Assembly: GCA_025558095.1 (NCBI GenBank)
Contig: JAIVFI010000018.1
Coordinates: 496,001 to 560,000, forward strand
Reading direction: 5' to 3'
Source: Hyaloraphidium curvatum
Taxonomy: Eukaryota; Monoblepharomycota; Hyaloraphidiomycetes; Hyaloraphidiales; Hyaloraphidiaceae
Length of the DNA stretch: 64,000 bases
Shown here: piece after piece, positions 9,850 through 20,098 of the stretch
Layout: the number at the start of each line of letters is the position of its first letter
Position numbering within the stretch: position 1 is the stretch's first letter
Translations under genes and position numbers: made by a program
Notes under the pieces: model-generated
What the model was told of the DNA's origin: nothing
What the model saw: the letters and a program-made list of their open reading frames with translations, nothing else
Databases searched by the model: none

Positions 9850-11439
9850 TCAGTCCCCGTCTTCGGACTCGAGATCCCCGGCCTCCGCCCCATCCGGAGC
9901 TCCCTCGGCCCCGCCCAGCACCTCGTCCGCCACGCCCAGGCCCCCCGCGATCGCACCGACCGCCTCCGCCACCCCCCTCAGCGACGGCGGCAGCAGCCAC
10001 GGGCTCACGTTGGCCAGGTACGCCAGGTACTCGGCGGCCGCCCTGTACGCCGGGTCGGAAAGCACTTCCCTCGCCCGCCCCGGATCCGCCGCCACGGCCG
10101 CCGCTAGCCCCCCCGCCGCCAGCGATATCGACCCCCCCACGATCCCGTTCTCCACCAGGCTCGCAGCCGCGGTGCCGATCAGCCTCCCTTTGCCCTGCAG
10201 CAAGCCCTCGCTGGCGTTGGCGAGCAGCTCCGCCGCGTTCAGCTTCCGCATCGCCTCCTTTGCCCTGCCCACCCGCGCCACCGTCCCCTTGCGCGCGTAC
10301 CGGCCCAGCACCGCGCCGCCCGCGCGGCTGGCCAGCCCGCCGCCCGCCGAAAGCAGGCCCGCGGCGGCGGGGCCGGCGAGCAGCGCGGCGGGGGCGGCGG
10401 CGAGCGAGGCGGAGGAGCCGAGGAGGGAGAGGGCCTCGCCGGTGCGGGAGAGGAGGGCGCGGAAGAAGGTGCGGGAGAGGTCGGGTTCGGCGTCGTCGGA
10501 GGAGGGGGAGGGGGAGCGCTCCGGGGAGGCGTCCGGGTCGGGCTGCGCGCGCGACCGGCGGGCGCCGCGGCGCTTGATCGTCGCGCGGCCGTGGTGCGCG
10601 GGGGTTTCCCAGGAGCGGTTCGAGTGGAACGAGCCCGAGGAAGCGATGGAGCTGCGGTCCGAAGGGGGGTACGACGAGTCGGAAACCTCCTCGCCCTCGT
10701 CGGCCTCCCAGAACTCGTCCCCGTCCGATTCCTCCCCGCCGCCGCCGACCGCGGAAACCGGAGACAGCAGGTCCGGCTCCGGCACCGTCTCGGGCACCGG
10801 GTCCGCGTCCGGAAACGGGTCCGGCGCCGGGATCGCCGGCGCCGCCCCCCCGGCGAGGCGCCTCCGCGTGGTCCTCGCGATCGTCCTCCGCAGCGTGCGC
10901 GCCCTCGCCGGGCCCACCTCCTTTTCCACCGCCGCAGAGGCAGCGGCCGCGGCTGCAGCGAGCACCACGGCGTCTGCAAAGTCCTCCAGCTCCCCCCTGG
11001 GCTTGTCCCCCGCGGGCCGCGAGATGGTCCGCGAGTAGGCGAGCGCGGTGGCGATTGCGGCGTCGCACTCCGCGGCGGCCTGCGGATCGGGCGCCGTGCG
11101 GGGCACGGAGCGCGATCTGGACCGCGATCGCGAGCCCGATCGCTGCCGCGAGCGGTGCTGCGTGCGGGTGCGGCGGAGCGTGGTGCCGCGGCGGGACGGC
11201 AGCGGCGCGCCATCGGAGGGCGGCGTCGCCGTGCGCTGCAAAACAATCGCGATGGCCGGCGGGTCGGCGGGCGGCGCTTCTGCGTCGGGCGGGGCGGGCG
11301 GCGCCGGGGGCGGGGGAGGCGCGTCGGCGACGGGGGGCAGCGCCGGTCCCGCAGGTGCCGCGGCGGGCGGCGCATCGCCGTCCTTCCGCCGGCGGAGCCC
11401 GAGCGAGACCGGCAGGCCCGCCGCTGCTGCCTTTTTCAT
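9850..11439 (-). CDS. orphan Ser/Arg-rich protein with Ala-rich helical C-terminal region
   Basis: One uninterrupted exon of 529 aa. Family not recognised. The N-terminal third is Pro/Ala-rich and disordered and contains an RS stretch (SGSRSRSRSRSVPRTAPD, about residues 100-120). A central acidic Ser-rich stretch follows (GDEFWEADEGEEVSD). The C-terminal 230 residues are Ala/Leu/Gly-rich and could form long or membrane-associated helices (LAAAPAALLAGPAAAGLLSA). RS repeats suggest phosphorylation and possibly RNA or nuclear association, but no RNA-binding domain is visible. Coding status rests on the long single frame, charge patterning and a plausible start; GC bias can produce long frames, so certainty is moderate. 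Confidence 0.55.
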   Translation of the reverse strand: MKKAAAAGLPVSLGLRRRKDGDAPPAAAPAGPALPPVADAPPPPPAPPAPPDAEAPPADPPAIAIVLQRTATPPSDGAPLPSRRGTTLRRTRTQHRSRQRSGSRSRSRSRSVPRTAPDPQAAAECDAAIATALAYSRTISRPAGDKPRGELEDFADAVVLAAAAAAASAAVEKEVGPARARTLRRTIARTTRRRLAGGAAPAIPAPDPFPDADPVPETVPEPDLLSPVSAVGGGGEESDGDEFWEADEGEEVSDSSYPPSDRSSIASSGSFHSNRSWETPAHHGRATIKRRGARRSRAQPDPDASPERSPSPSSDDAEPDLSRTFFRALLSRTGEALSLLGSSASLAAAPAALLAGPAAAGLLSAGGGLASRAGGAVLGRYARKGTVARVGRAKEAMRKLNAAELLANASEGLLQGKGRLIGTAAASLVENGIVGGSISLAAGGLAAAVAADPGRAREVLSDPAYRAAAEYLAYLANVSPWLLPPSLRGVAEAVGAIAGGLGVADEVLGGAEGAPDGAEAGDLESEDGD

Positions 11440-11599
11440 CGCGGGCCGGGCGGGAGTGAATGGAAGCTTCGAAGGTTCCGCATGGAACTCCTAGCGCCGA
11501 CGTCCCCAACCTCGTCCTCTGCGAAAGGGAATAGGTCTAAAGGCGGCTTAAGGAGCAGACGGAAAACAGTTGATATATTGTTGGGCGCCTTAGACTTTC

Positions 11600-11717
11600 A
11601 GATACGGCCATATCTACCAGAAAGCACCAGTTCTCGTCAGACCACTGAAGTTAAGCTGGTATGAGCCACGTCAGTACTGTGGTGGGAGACCACACGGGAA
11701 TACGTGGTGCTGTATCT
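11600..11717 (+). rRNA. 5S ribosomal RNA
   Basis: Sequence of about 118 nt matching the eukaryotic 5S pattern: ACGGCCAT near the 5' end, GAAGTTAAGC (A-box region), TCAGTACTGTGGTGGGAGAC (intermediate element and C-box), GGGAATAC and GTGCTGTATC. The ends pair (AGATAC with GTATCT), giving helix I, and the transcript runs into five T's. A single copy lies between protein genes, as usual for dispersed fungal 5S genes. Confidence 0.95.
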
Positions 11718-11721
11718 TTTT
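11717..11721 (+). terminator. RNA polymerase III T-run terminator of the 5S gene
   Basis: TTTTT directly after the closing helix of the 5S RNA, followed by a second T-run (CTTTTTC) a few bases on, the normal Pol III stop. Confidence 0.85.
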
Positions 11722-12158
11722 CGCTTTTTCGACCCGCCGGTGCAAGAAGTAAGAAGGAGACCAATCAGAGCTCTACCAGTTCCTTTTGCTGCATTCTCGG
11801 GCCTCCCAGTGGGCGGGTGTGGCCGGAGAACCTGCTTCAGCCGGCACACTCAGCTCGCCCGGGTCCGCTCAACTGAAATTCGCGCTAGCCCCCGTCCGCC
11901 CCTTCATATGTGCGCCGCAGCTTTCCGTCTTGTCGCATCCGCAGCACCTCGGTTACCACTCGTCTTGAACCGCCGCGTCACGATGTGACGGAAAGAGCCG
12001 CCGGCCTCCGGGCTGGCAGGTGGGACGGCCGCCACCCCAAAAGTGGCCGAGCGGGCGCCCGGCCCGTGCTCAACGGGCGATGGTGACCCGCCATCTGAAA
12101 CAAGGGGCAAAAGCAAAAAGCCAAAAACAAACACCCGGGCCTGGTGGCCCCCGTGAGG

Positions 12159-12214
12159 GGGTGAATGCCCAACAACCTTCCGAGCTGCAAACACTTGATG
12201 CGACAACCTTTTGC
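12159..12214 (+). repeat. short conserved intergenic element, copy 1
   Basis: This stretch is closely matched on the minus strand at 28561-28613. The block GAGCTGCAAACACTTGATGC and the following 13 nt differ at a single base between the copies, and an upstream GGTGAATGCCC is also shared. Weaker similarity continues about 60 nt downstream. It lies between the 5S gene and a small orphan gene. Its nature (small RNA gene, mobile-element remnant or regulatory block) cannot be decided from sequence alone. Confidence 0.6.
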
Positions 12215-12393
12215 TTCGTCATCATATCGGTCACTCGTATTCTATCCTACTCTGCGACGCAGGTTTCCGCGGAACGGCGCCCAGCGTTGCCTTGTCCGCC
12301 CGATCGTCCGTTCTCCACACCGGGCCCGCCGATCTCGCCATTTCCCCCCGACCATCAATCGAATCCTGTCTTCTCTCGCTCTCCTGGGCAGCT

Positions 12394-12846
12394 TCAGCGA
12401 TCGCGCATGATCGAGCGGACAATGGCAAAGAAGGCTTCCGTAACGCCTCCGCTCCTCACGTCATCGACCAGCGCGTCCTCGTTCATCCGCCGCAAGGCCG
12501 CCAGCATCTCCTTCGCGAATTCGAAAGAGTACGGTCCGTTTTCCGAATCCACAACCTCGTCCGCGAGGGCTCTCTTCGCGGCACCAATTCGGGCCGCATC
12601 GCGCAGGGTCGCGTGCCGGTCCGGACCCAAACAACTTTCGACCAGAGCCTGGGCGACGCGGAGGTCGTCGGTGGGGGCGATGGTTTCGCGGTCCGAGTCG
12701 TCCGAGCTGTCGTTTCCGGACGCGTCGCTGGGTGTCCGAGCGAAGGGTGAGAACGGGGCGCCGTGGCGGCGCGAGCGACGGTACTCGTGCGCGGTCTCGG
12801 CGGTCGAGTCGGTGTGGATGCTCTCGGGCTCCTCGCTGTTGGACAT
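12394..12846 (-). CDS. small orphan protein
   Basis: Single-exon frame of 150 aa, family not recognised. The first 60 residues are acidic, Ser-rich and disordered (SGNDSSDDSDRE). The rest is predicted helical, with the segments DDLRVAQALVESCLG and SFEFAKEMLAALRRMNEDAL. No signal peptide or membrane segment. The well-patterned amphipathic C-terminal half supports real coding. It is divergent from the GPI-deacylase gene, with 286 nt between start codons. Confidence 0.5.
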   Translation of the reverse strand: MSNSEEPESIHTDSTAETAHEYRRSRRHGAPFSPFARTPSDASGNDSSDDSDRETIAPTDDLRVAQALVESCLGPDRHATLRDAARIGAAKRALADEVVDSENGPYSFEFAKEMLAALRRMNEDALVDDVRSGGVTEAFFAIVRSIMRDR

Positions 12847-13132
12847 GACGTTGGTTGCTCCCTTCTCCTGACTGGCGAACGAAGTTTTCGGTTCCGACGC
12901 CTCGCTGGCTGCTGGAAGCGCGGCCCGCCCCTTGCGACGACAACGCGTCGTTCAAGACTTCCACGTCTTGACGCGTTTGCCTGGCTCCCCGGACGAAAAA
13001 GATGGCCGCATTACCCTGCTGAATGGTGTTGTTCCTCCTCCCGGTCTTCATTCAGACGCGTTTCCATCGGAGACGGCCATCGTTTGCGCGTCCCACCGAA
13101 TCAAACCGCCATGGGCACCTGAGGCCGCCCAA

Positions 13133-15483
13133 ATGGCCTCCTTCCTCCTGCATGTCGTTGCATTTGTCGGGCTCGCCGCCGCCTTGCTCGCGGCGGCCGA
13201 GCTGGCCCTGCGCAACAGCAGGGAACCGCAGCTGTGCCAGATGACCTACATGTGGCCCAACTACCTCCCGGTGGTGGACATGAACGGGACGCGGTCGCGC
13301 CTCGGGGGCCGCTACGGAATGTTCCTTTACCGGGACGGGGACTGGGAGATGGGGAGCAGCGAGGTCGGTGACATTCAACGGCGTTTCGTGGACCGAGTGT
13401 CTTACGGACCGTCGGCGTCTCGTTCCCCTAGCTTGCCGGCGATCCGGTCATCTTCGTGCCCGGGAACGCCGGTTCGTACCGACAAGTGCGGTCGCTTGCG
13501 ACGGAGTCGGCGTCGGAAGCCTGGAACTGGACTCGCTCGCAGGAGGGCTGCCGAGTCTTGAAGGACAGGAATCCGGAGCTCGCTTTGGACTGCTCGACGT
13601 ACAGGCCGAGGAAGCTGACCTTTTTTGCGCTCGATTTCCGGGAGGAGCTTTCCGCTTTCCGGGGAACGACGCTGCTGGACCAGGCAGAGTACCTGAACGA
13701 CGCGCTGCGCTTCGTCCAAGGACTCTACCTCGCTGTCGGGGCCCGCGTGCCGCCAACGGTGGCCATAGTTGCGCACAGCATGGGCGGGATCGTCGCCAGG
13801 GCGGCGTTCACGCTTCCGAACCATTCTGCTGGATCTGTGGACTTGCTAGTCACGCTTGCCACGCCCCACGCGAGGGCACCGCTGGCGCTGGACAGGGCAA
13901 CTGTGCAGCTGTACGGAAGGCTGGCTTCGGCCTGGGAAGCTTCTAGCCCCTCGGTAGCCCTGGTTTCGATCGCCGGCGGCAATAGGGACCACATGTTTGG
14001 CAGCGAGCTTTGCACCACTTCGGGGTTCGCCTCCGCGGGGAGCTCGTTCACGGCCTTCACGACGGGGATTGCGGATGTCTGGCTTACGACGGATCATCTT
14101 TCCATCCTGTGGTGCAACCAGCTCGTGCGCGCTTTGTCGCGCGGCCTCGTCGGCCACGCTAGCCTTCGCTCGAAAGAGCTTCGGACACCTGTCGATGCGG
14201 CTGCGTTTTGGAGCCGCAATCTTTTGCCGGCCGGCGATCCCCTTCGCAACCTTGGTTCCGCGTCGGCCGGCACGGCCAGGGAGCTCGGATTCCGTTGGTC
14301 TTGGTCGGGCACTCTTACGGGCGAGCAACCCTACCACGACCTTGTGGCCCGCGTCCCGTTGGAGTATCTGCAGTACAAGCTGTTCTGCGACGCGACCTGT
14401 GGAGATGGAAACGGTGCCGGCGTCGTGATCCTGCAGGCGGTTTCGTGCGGGGAGGAGAAGAAGCGCATGCGCGTCGCGGACTTCCCCCATCACGTTCCCA
14501 TTTCCTTCCATTGCCCGGAGAATGGGAGCCCACGAGATGCATTGCTGTACCTCCGGGCAATTGTCCCCGCGCGGTGCGGGGAAGTGCGGTTCCGGCTTCG
14601 CGTCGACATGTTGGGTTCGCTCGGCAGGCTCGTCAAGTCGAACTTCCTCGGCATCATCTCCCTTTCTCTTGGAATCGAGATCTCCATGCTGCTTGTCAGG
14701 CCGCGTACCTCAGCATCCGTCCCTTTTCACTTGCGCACGCGGACAACGGCCGCGCTGAAGCTCCTTGGTGCTGCGTCAGCTCTGTGCGCGGTTCTCAAAG
14801 CTTTTGGCTTTCCGATCCTCGGGACCTCTGCCAAGGATCTGTTCAGCTTTGGACACGTTTCGATTGCAAGGTACTTGCTCGAGTCCTCTGTGCTTGTGCC
14901 CCTTGCCGTTGCGTTGGCAGCTTTGGCTGAGGGCTTCGAGGGCGCGATCGCCTTCGCTGCGCGCTTCCCCTCAAAGCTCCTTGCTGCCGTCGGACTGACC
15001 GCGCAAGCGGTCGATGGCTGCGTCGCTGTGATCCGAGCTGCATTGCTCCTTGCCCCTTTGGTGCTGGGCTTGCCTCTGGGATTCGGCATTGCGGCAGTTC
15101 TGCTAGCCGCGTCACTTGGACCCTCGACACCCGGCAACAATCATCTCTGTCGCATTCCTCTCCTAATCCTCCTCATACCTAACGGAATGCGCGCCTACGC
15201 GACCCTCAGCCACTGGGCCGCTGGTTTGCTGCAAGCGTCGGATCGGCAGAGATGGCACTACACCGTTCTCGCCCTGGCCTCGTACCTCCGCCTCCCGCAG
15301 GCCACGGACCGCCTCTCAGGATGGATACGAACGTCGCTCGGGGCTCTCTCGCTGGTGCTCTTTGGGCTGAGCTACCGCCACCTGTATCTGGCCACGGACA
15401 TTGTGTGCCTGGCCTATGGCCTTGTACTCCTTGATGAGGCCCTTCACCGCACGCGCCACGGGCGAAAACAGGCTATGTACTGA
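13133..15483 (+). CDS. BST1: GPI inositol-deacylase (PGAP1/Bst1 type)
   Basis: ER enzyme that removes the acyl chain from inositol of GPI anchors so that GPI-proteins can leave the ER. Two exons (13133-13363, 13432-15483) give 760 aa. The protein starts with a membrane segment (LLHVVAFVGLAAALLAAAEL) and a CQMTYMWPNY block typical of the family. After the intron comes the signature PVIFVPGNAGSYRQVRSLA, then the nucleophile elbow AIVAHSMGG with Ser at about residue 193, and LVTLATPH. The C-terminal 280 residues hold several hydrophobic helices, the normal Bst1 topology. Length is somewhat short for the family (often 900-1100 aa), with a reduced lumenal region. Divergent from the small orphan gene. 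Confidence 0.9.
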
Positions 15484-15539
15484 CTCTAATATACCCCTTG
15501 GAAAGGCACGGGATTCGCGCGGACAGTCGCAGATCGAAA

Positions 15540-17676
15540 CTACAAGCGAATTGAGGTGCCGGCAGACGCCGACGCGGTCTTGGTGATGAGGAGGTCCTCG
15601 AAGAGCTGACGAACAGGATGAGCATTTAGCTTAACAGATATGGATGTTTGCCTGATCTCACCTGCATCCACACACTTGCGCCAATCATCAGGGCGTCCTC
15701 GTGGAAGTCAAAGAGGGGGCTGGAACCAAATGTCAAGCCACGATGCGGCGCCGCGGAATCTGTTGACCGACCTGTGGTGCGGATATGCCGCAAGGCGAGT
15801 GTTGTCCGGGGCTGCTCCGACAAACATGAACGCGCCGGGACGGACGTTCAGGAAGAAGGAAAAGTCCTCGGAACCCTGGAAAGGCAAATGTGTCAGGTCA
15901 GATAGCCACCGTGCGCAGATCTCCTACCATCATGCCCTTGGTCAACAGCGACGCTCCAGTGCCAACGACCTTCTGCGCCGCGTTGAGTGCAATCTCTGCC
16001 TCCTTTGCGTGGTTGACCGTGCAAGGGTAGTTGCCCTTGATCGTCGGCGTAATTTTGCACTCGTAGGCTTGCGAAAGCCCGGCGCAAAGGGTGCGGATCC
16101 GGTGGTGGATCTTCTCGCGAACCTCTTCGTTGAAGTATCGAATGGTACCCTCCAGGCGAGCATCGTCGGCAATGACGTTGCTCGCCGTCCCCGCTTGGAT
16201 CTTGCCCACCGTCAGGACACCTGGTTTGCGAGAGCTTGTCAAACAACTAGACGGCGACAAGGTGCCGGTCGGACGCACCGGTCTCCATGGGGTCGACGTT
16301 GCGCGAGAGGATGGAGTGAAGCTGAGCGACGAGCTGCGTCGCGACAAGGATCGAGTCCACGGTCTGGTGCGGCATGGCGCCGTGGCCGCCCACGCCCTTG
16401 ACTAGTGCGGCCATGAGCAGCGTTCGCAGGGGCTACGATGCCCAGCTCACCATCGATGTCCAGCGTATCGACACCGGCCATGAGCGGCCCGGGCTTCGAC
16501 GCAACCATGCCGAGTGGAATTGCCGAAATGAGATGGATTCCGTACTGTTGACAAATGTGAGAACCAGGCTGCGGTTCGCAATGCAAGTGTCCCATACGAA
16601 GGCGTCGATGTCCTTCAGGCTCCCGGCTTTCAGCAAATTGTCATCCAGCATCTTCTTGGCGCCACCGCCGCCCTCCTCCGCGGGCTGGAACAGGAAGACG
16701 ATGGTGCCGCTGATCTCGGAAGGAGGGTACTTGGCCACCACCGCGCGGGCAAAGAACAGCAGCACTTGGAATCGGAGATCAGCAGAGATCGCGGTATAAA
16801 CACAAAGCAAACCAACTCGTCACGTGGCCGTCCTGCCCTCGAACGTCAGCCGCGGACACCGCAAGCACACGGCCACCCAACTCACGTGTCCACAAGCATG
16901 CATCACGCCGGAGTTCTTGCTGATCCAGTTCTCGGACTTGTTCCCCTCGGCCCGCTCGTTGACAGGCAGACCGTCCTGCAAACGACACGTTATCAGCCAA
17001 AGGACACACGAGCGTCAGCAAAGACTAACCATGTCGGCACGGAACGCGATCGTCGGCCCCGCCTTGGCCCCGCGGTAGCTGGTGACCAAGACAGGTCAGC
17101 TGGGAGACGACACGGTCACCGTTGCCACTAACATTCCGATGAGCCCAGTAACGCCGAGTCCTGTGACAACCTGCACATATGTGAGAGTTACAAGCTGCTC
17201 CTCGATGTGCGCAGAGCGGGAAGGTACCTCGACGCCCGGAAGCTTCCGCAATTGCTCGGCGAGGAAGTCTGCGGTGCGGGTCTCCTGGAAGCCCAACTCG
17301 GGCCACGAGTCTTCACGGAGGGGGATAAGGCAGCCATCGTGGTGTTCAGCACCGAGTCGGGGCAGTAGAAATCGCGAGCCGGAATGCCCAGCAGGGGAGC
17401 GGCGCGCACGAGGGGTATCCGGCAGTCAGCGGCCCAGCGGAGATCGCGGAACGAGCTAAGCAACGTACGGAGCATGCGCCGCAGCTGGACCATTTCCGAG
17501 TAGTACTCCTGGAACTCGGGGCGCACCTTGGGAGGCGGCAAAGCCTTCCGTTCGGAAGCGGTTCGGTTCATCGCGAGCAGCCCGCCATCGCCCGCTCCGT
17601 CCGCCGTTTCATTGAGGAAAGCTTCCCCATCAAGCGCTTCCAGCACGCCGCAGCAGCACGAGTGCGCGTGGGCCAT
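15540..17676 (-). CDS. M20 family metallo-amidohydrolase (M20D type)
   Basis: Zinc amidohydrolase/aminoacylase like those that hydrolyse N-acyl or amino-acid conjugates. Thirteen exons give 462 aa: 17676-17469, 17310-17228, 17170-17133, 17078-17030, 16975-16886, 16832-16817, 16764-16598, 16544-16451, 16401-16279, 16220-15928, 15875-15772, 15719-15662 and 15605-15540. Their sum is a multiple of three. The spliced protein shows every expected motif: HSWPELGFQETRTA, FRADMDGLPV, HACGHDGHVTM, FQPAEEGGGGA, VKGVGGHGAMPH, SEDFSFF and the terminal His in PHHSPLFDF. Metal ligands and catalytic Glu are therefore intact. Exon 6 is a 16-nt microexon encoding DGHVT. No signal peptide. Substrate not predictable. 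Confidence 0.88.
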
Positions 17677-18327
17677 CTCGGAAGTTGGCGGGATTGCGGA
17701 AAGGACCGACCACGGGCGCCCGCCTCCCAAACCACGATTTGCCTTCGCTTCACTCGCTCGTTCAGGGGTAGCCTAGAATAGGGAATGCAACTACAGTGAT
17801 GCAAGTATTTTCTCTCTCCAAGCTGCCATCCGACTGTCTGATGCCATTCGGGTTCGAATAAGTCACATCGAAGCTTGACTCCATATGAACGCCGAGAGCT
17901 AGCAGTGCCCGAGTGGATGTTCTTTGCAGGACGCAGCTGTTCCTCTTGTAGCCGTTCTTCTTCTATCGATGCTGTCCTTGGCTATTACCTGTCCGCAGTA
18001 GCCTTTCGAAAGGGTCCGGGACCCGGCCGGCCGTGGTGTTGATCGTCGGGCCGCGGGCCCGCCGCGCGTGACGCGATATCCGCAGCTTTCTCTTTCCCAG
18101 GTCCCGACCCCCCTCTTGCCCAGCAAAACGGACGCGATCCCTCGGAAATCGCGCAGCTGAATCAGACGCGTCGGCTCCGCGTCGTGCGGGGGGCGTGCGG
18201 CGGATTTGGCGTTCGGACGTCGAGTCGCTCGCTCCGCGTTGGGTGACGGAGAAAGAGTCTTCTCCCCTCCCTGCTGCCGCCTCGGCCCCGAGAAGACTTC
18301 AGCGCGGACTCCAATCGACATATACAC
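17677..18327. other. intergenic region
   Basis: Region between divergent starts of the amidohydrolase and ankyrin/MYND genes. It probably holds both promoters. No RNA gene, repeat or convincing coding frame was seen. Confidence 0.5.
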
Positions 18328-20048
18328 ATGGCTGGCTCGACGATTGACCCCAGCGTGCCGGGTCGGGCGTCCCCAGAGGGTGAAGAGAAAGAGAAATCGG
18401 CAGCAGAGCCGTCTGTCAAGCTGGCGCCCGGCACCGTCGTCGAGAAGCCAAGCCTGAGTCTCAAGGGCGTGGTTGCAAGATACGTAAGTGAATCGCGTCG
18501 GCCGAATGTGGCAGGGGCTCTCGTTGCTCACGGCACGGACCGGTTTGACAGGACGCGGATCACGACAGCTACATTGTCGTTGGCGACGATCTGTCGACTT
18601 TCCACGTCAGGCCGGCTAAGCAGGAATCTTATCGCGTCCAAGAAGTCGACGGGGATGAAAAGGCCGTGTGGCAAAAGGTGCTGAAGGACTGGGAAGCCAA
18701 GGGCTCGAAATGTGAGCTACAGCGGTTCGGTCGTTACGTACCATCTAACGCAGATGTCTTTCCAGACGATTGGGCGACGCATCGCTGGGACCCGGCGGAA
18801 GACCACCCATCGCTCTCCCCCACGCTCACGCCCGAACTGTCGCGCACCTTGCTCGAGATGGCTCTTCTTCGGCAGGGCTACGGCCTTGTGAGCCGCCTGC
18901 TTTCCTTCTACCCCCCGTCGGCTCCCTATTTGCACTTTGCTGCCCGCTCGCTGGACCCCAACATGGTGTCGCTGGTGCTCTCCAAGGGCGCCAGGGTCGA
19001 CGACACCGGCGACGAGTGGAAAGGCAACACGGCGCTCGGTGTGCTGGCAAGCCTGTGTTCGTGCGAGGTCGTTGGACTTAGCAAATGCCGCGGTCACCGT
19101 CGCGACGAGCTTTGGGCAGCGGGAGACAACGAGCTAGCAGTGGAAGAGGAGTACAACAATGGCCAGGGCGGAAGCGGAAGCGGAGGGCCGAGACGCGGAC
19201 TCAGCGGGACCTGGAACCTCGCGATTCCGGGGGAAACGACGGCGCAGGACCAGCTTCTCGCCTGCGCGCAGATGCTCATTTCCAAGTCGGCGTCCTTGGA
19301 CCACACCAACTCGGCTTCGGAACCGATCCTGTTCCTGGCGATGGGTTCACATAACGACGCCCTTGCGAGGCTGCTGCTGGATAAGGGAGCGTGGTACGAG
19401 CTGCCGGGCGGGGCTGGAAACCCGGTCCACGCGGCCGCAGGGTGCTACAAGCTCACCGAGGCCCGCGCCGCCGTCTTGGGCAAGGTCGAAAAGGCCTCCG
19501 ACGAAGAGCGTGCGAGGTGGCTGTGGATGAAGGACCACGATGGCTACCTGCCGATCCACTACGCTGCTCAAGCCGGGGACGCTGTGCTTGTGAAACGGAT
19601 CGTCGGTTGGGATTCCGGGCTCGTCGGCGCGCTGTCGGGAGACGGCGAAACGCCTCTGGCAGTTGCAGCGCACTACGGTCATCCGAAAACCATAAAGACG
19701 TTGTTGGACTTGGGCGCCGACCCGCAGGTCAGGGACTCGCGCGGGGTGGGGCCGATCGAGTACGCCGGGTCGTTTGCGCACTCGAGGTCGTGCGAGGTGC
19801 TCGGCAAGGCGATCGCCGAGTCCGTGGCCGGCGGCAACGTTCCCCTCGACGTGTGCAGAAACATTAACGGCGGCTGCACCTCGGTCGTGAATCCCGAGCA
19901 AGATCGGACTTGCCGGAGGTGCGGCACGAAGAAGTATTGCAGCGTGGACTGTGCCAAGGAGGACTGGCTTGGTGGCCACCGGACGAAGTGTGCACGGACC
20001 CAGGGCGGCAGAAATCGGAGCGAGAGCATGGTCAGTTTTGTTGCTTAG
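18328..20048 (+). CDS. ankyrin-repeat protein with C-terminal MYND zinc finger
   Basis: Protein-interaction protein of about 532 aa. Exons are 18328-18483, 18552-18711 and 18766-20048. Ankyrin repeats are recognisable in the middle and C-terminal half, for example DGYLPIHYAAQAGDAVLVKR and GETPLAVAAHYGHPKTIKTL followed by LLDLGADPQVRD. The end is a MYND finger with the Cys/His series C-N-G-G-C, CRRCGTKKYCSVDC, H and C. MYND fingers bind proline-rich partners in chromatin or signalling proteins. The second intron (18712-18765, 54 nt) has GTGAGC and TTCCAG ends but is in frame and stop-free, so an isoform retaining 18 residues is possible. A low-complexity Gly/Ser insert lies near residue 240. 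Confidence 0.82.
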
Positions 20049-20098
20049 GAGCCTTGGAGTTGAATCTTTCGATACCTTAGAGGGAAATACAGCGCAGC

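Noticed and set aside
8420-11509. 1029-codon minus-strand frame across the propeller and orphan genes
   Set aside because: Low-complexity Arg/Gly/Ala product, antisense to real exons with domain motifs; long frames are common in DNA of this GC content.
12020-12871. Plus-strand frame over the first conserved element
   Set aside because: Antisense to the small orphan gene, without motifs; the shared element does not keep one frame beyond a few codons.
13364-13431. Separate start of the GPI-deacylase at the PGNAGSY exon
   Set aside because: The upstream exon has the family's N-terminal anchor and CQMTYMWP block, and a clean 68-nt GT-AG intron joins them.
15640-16401. Plus-strand frame of 253 codons
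   Set aside because: Antisense to the amidohydrolase exons, whose motifs and splice phases are clear.
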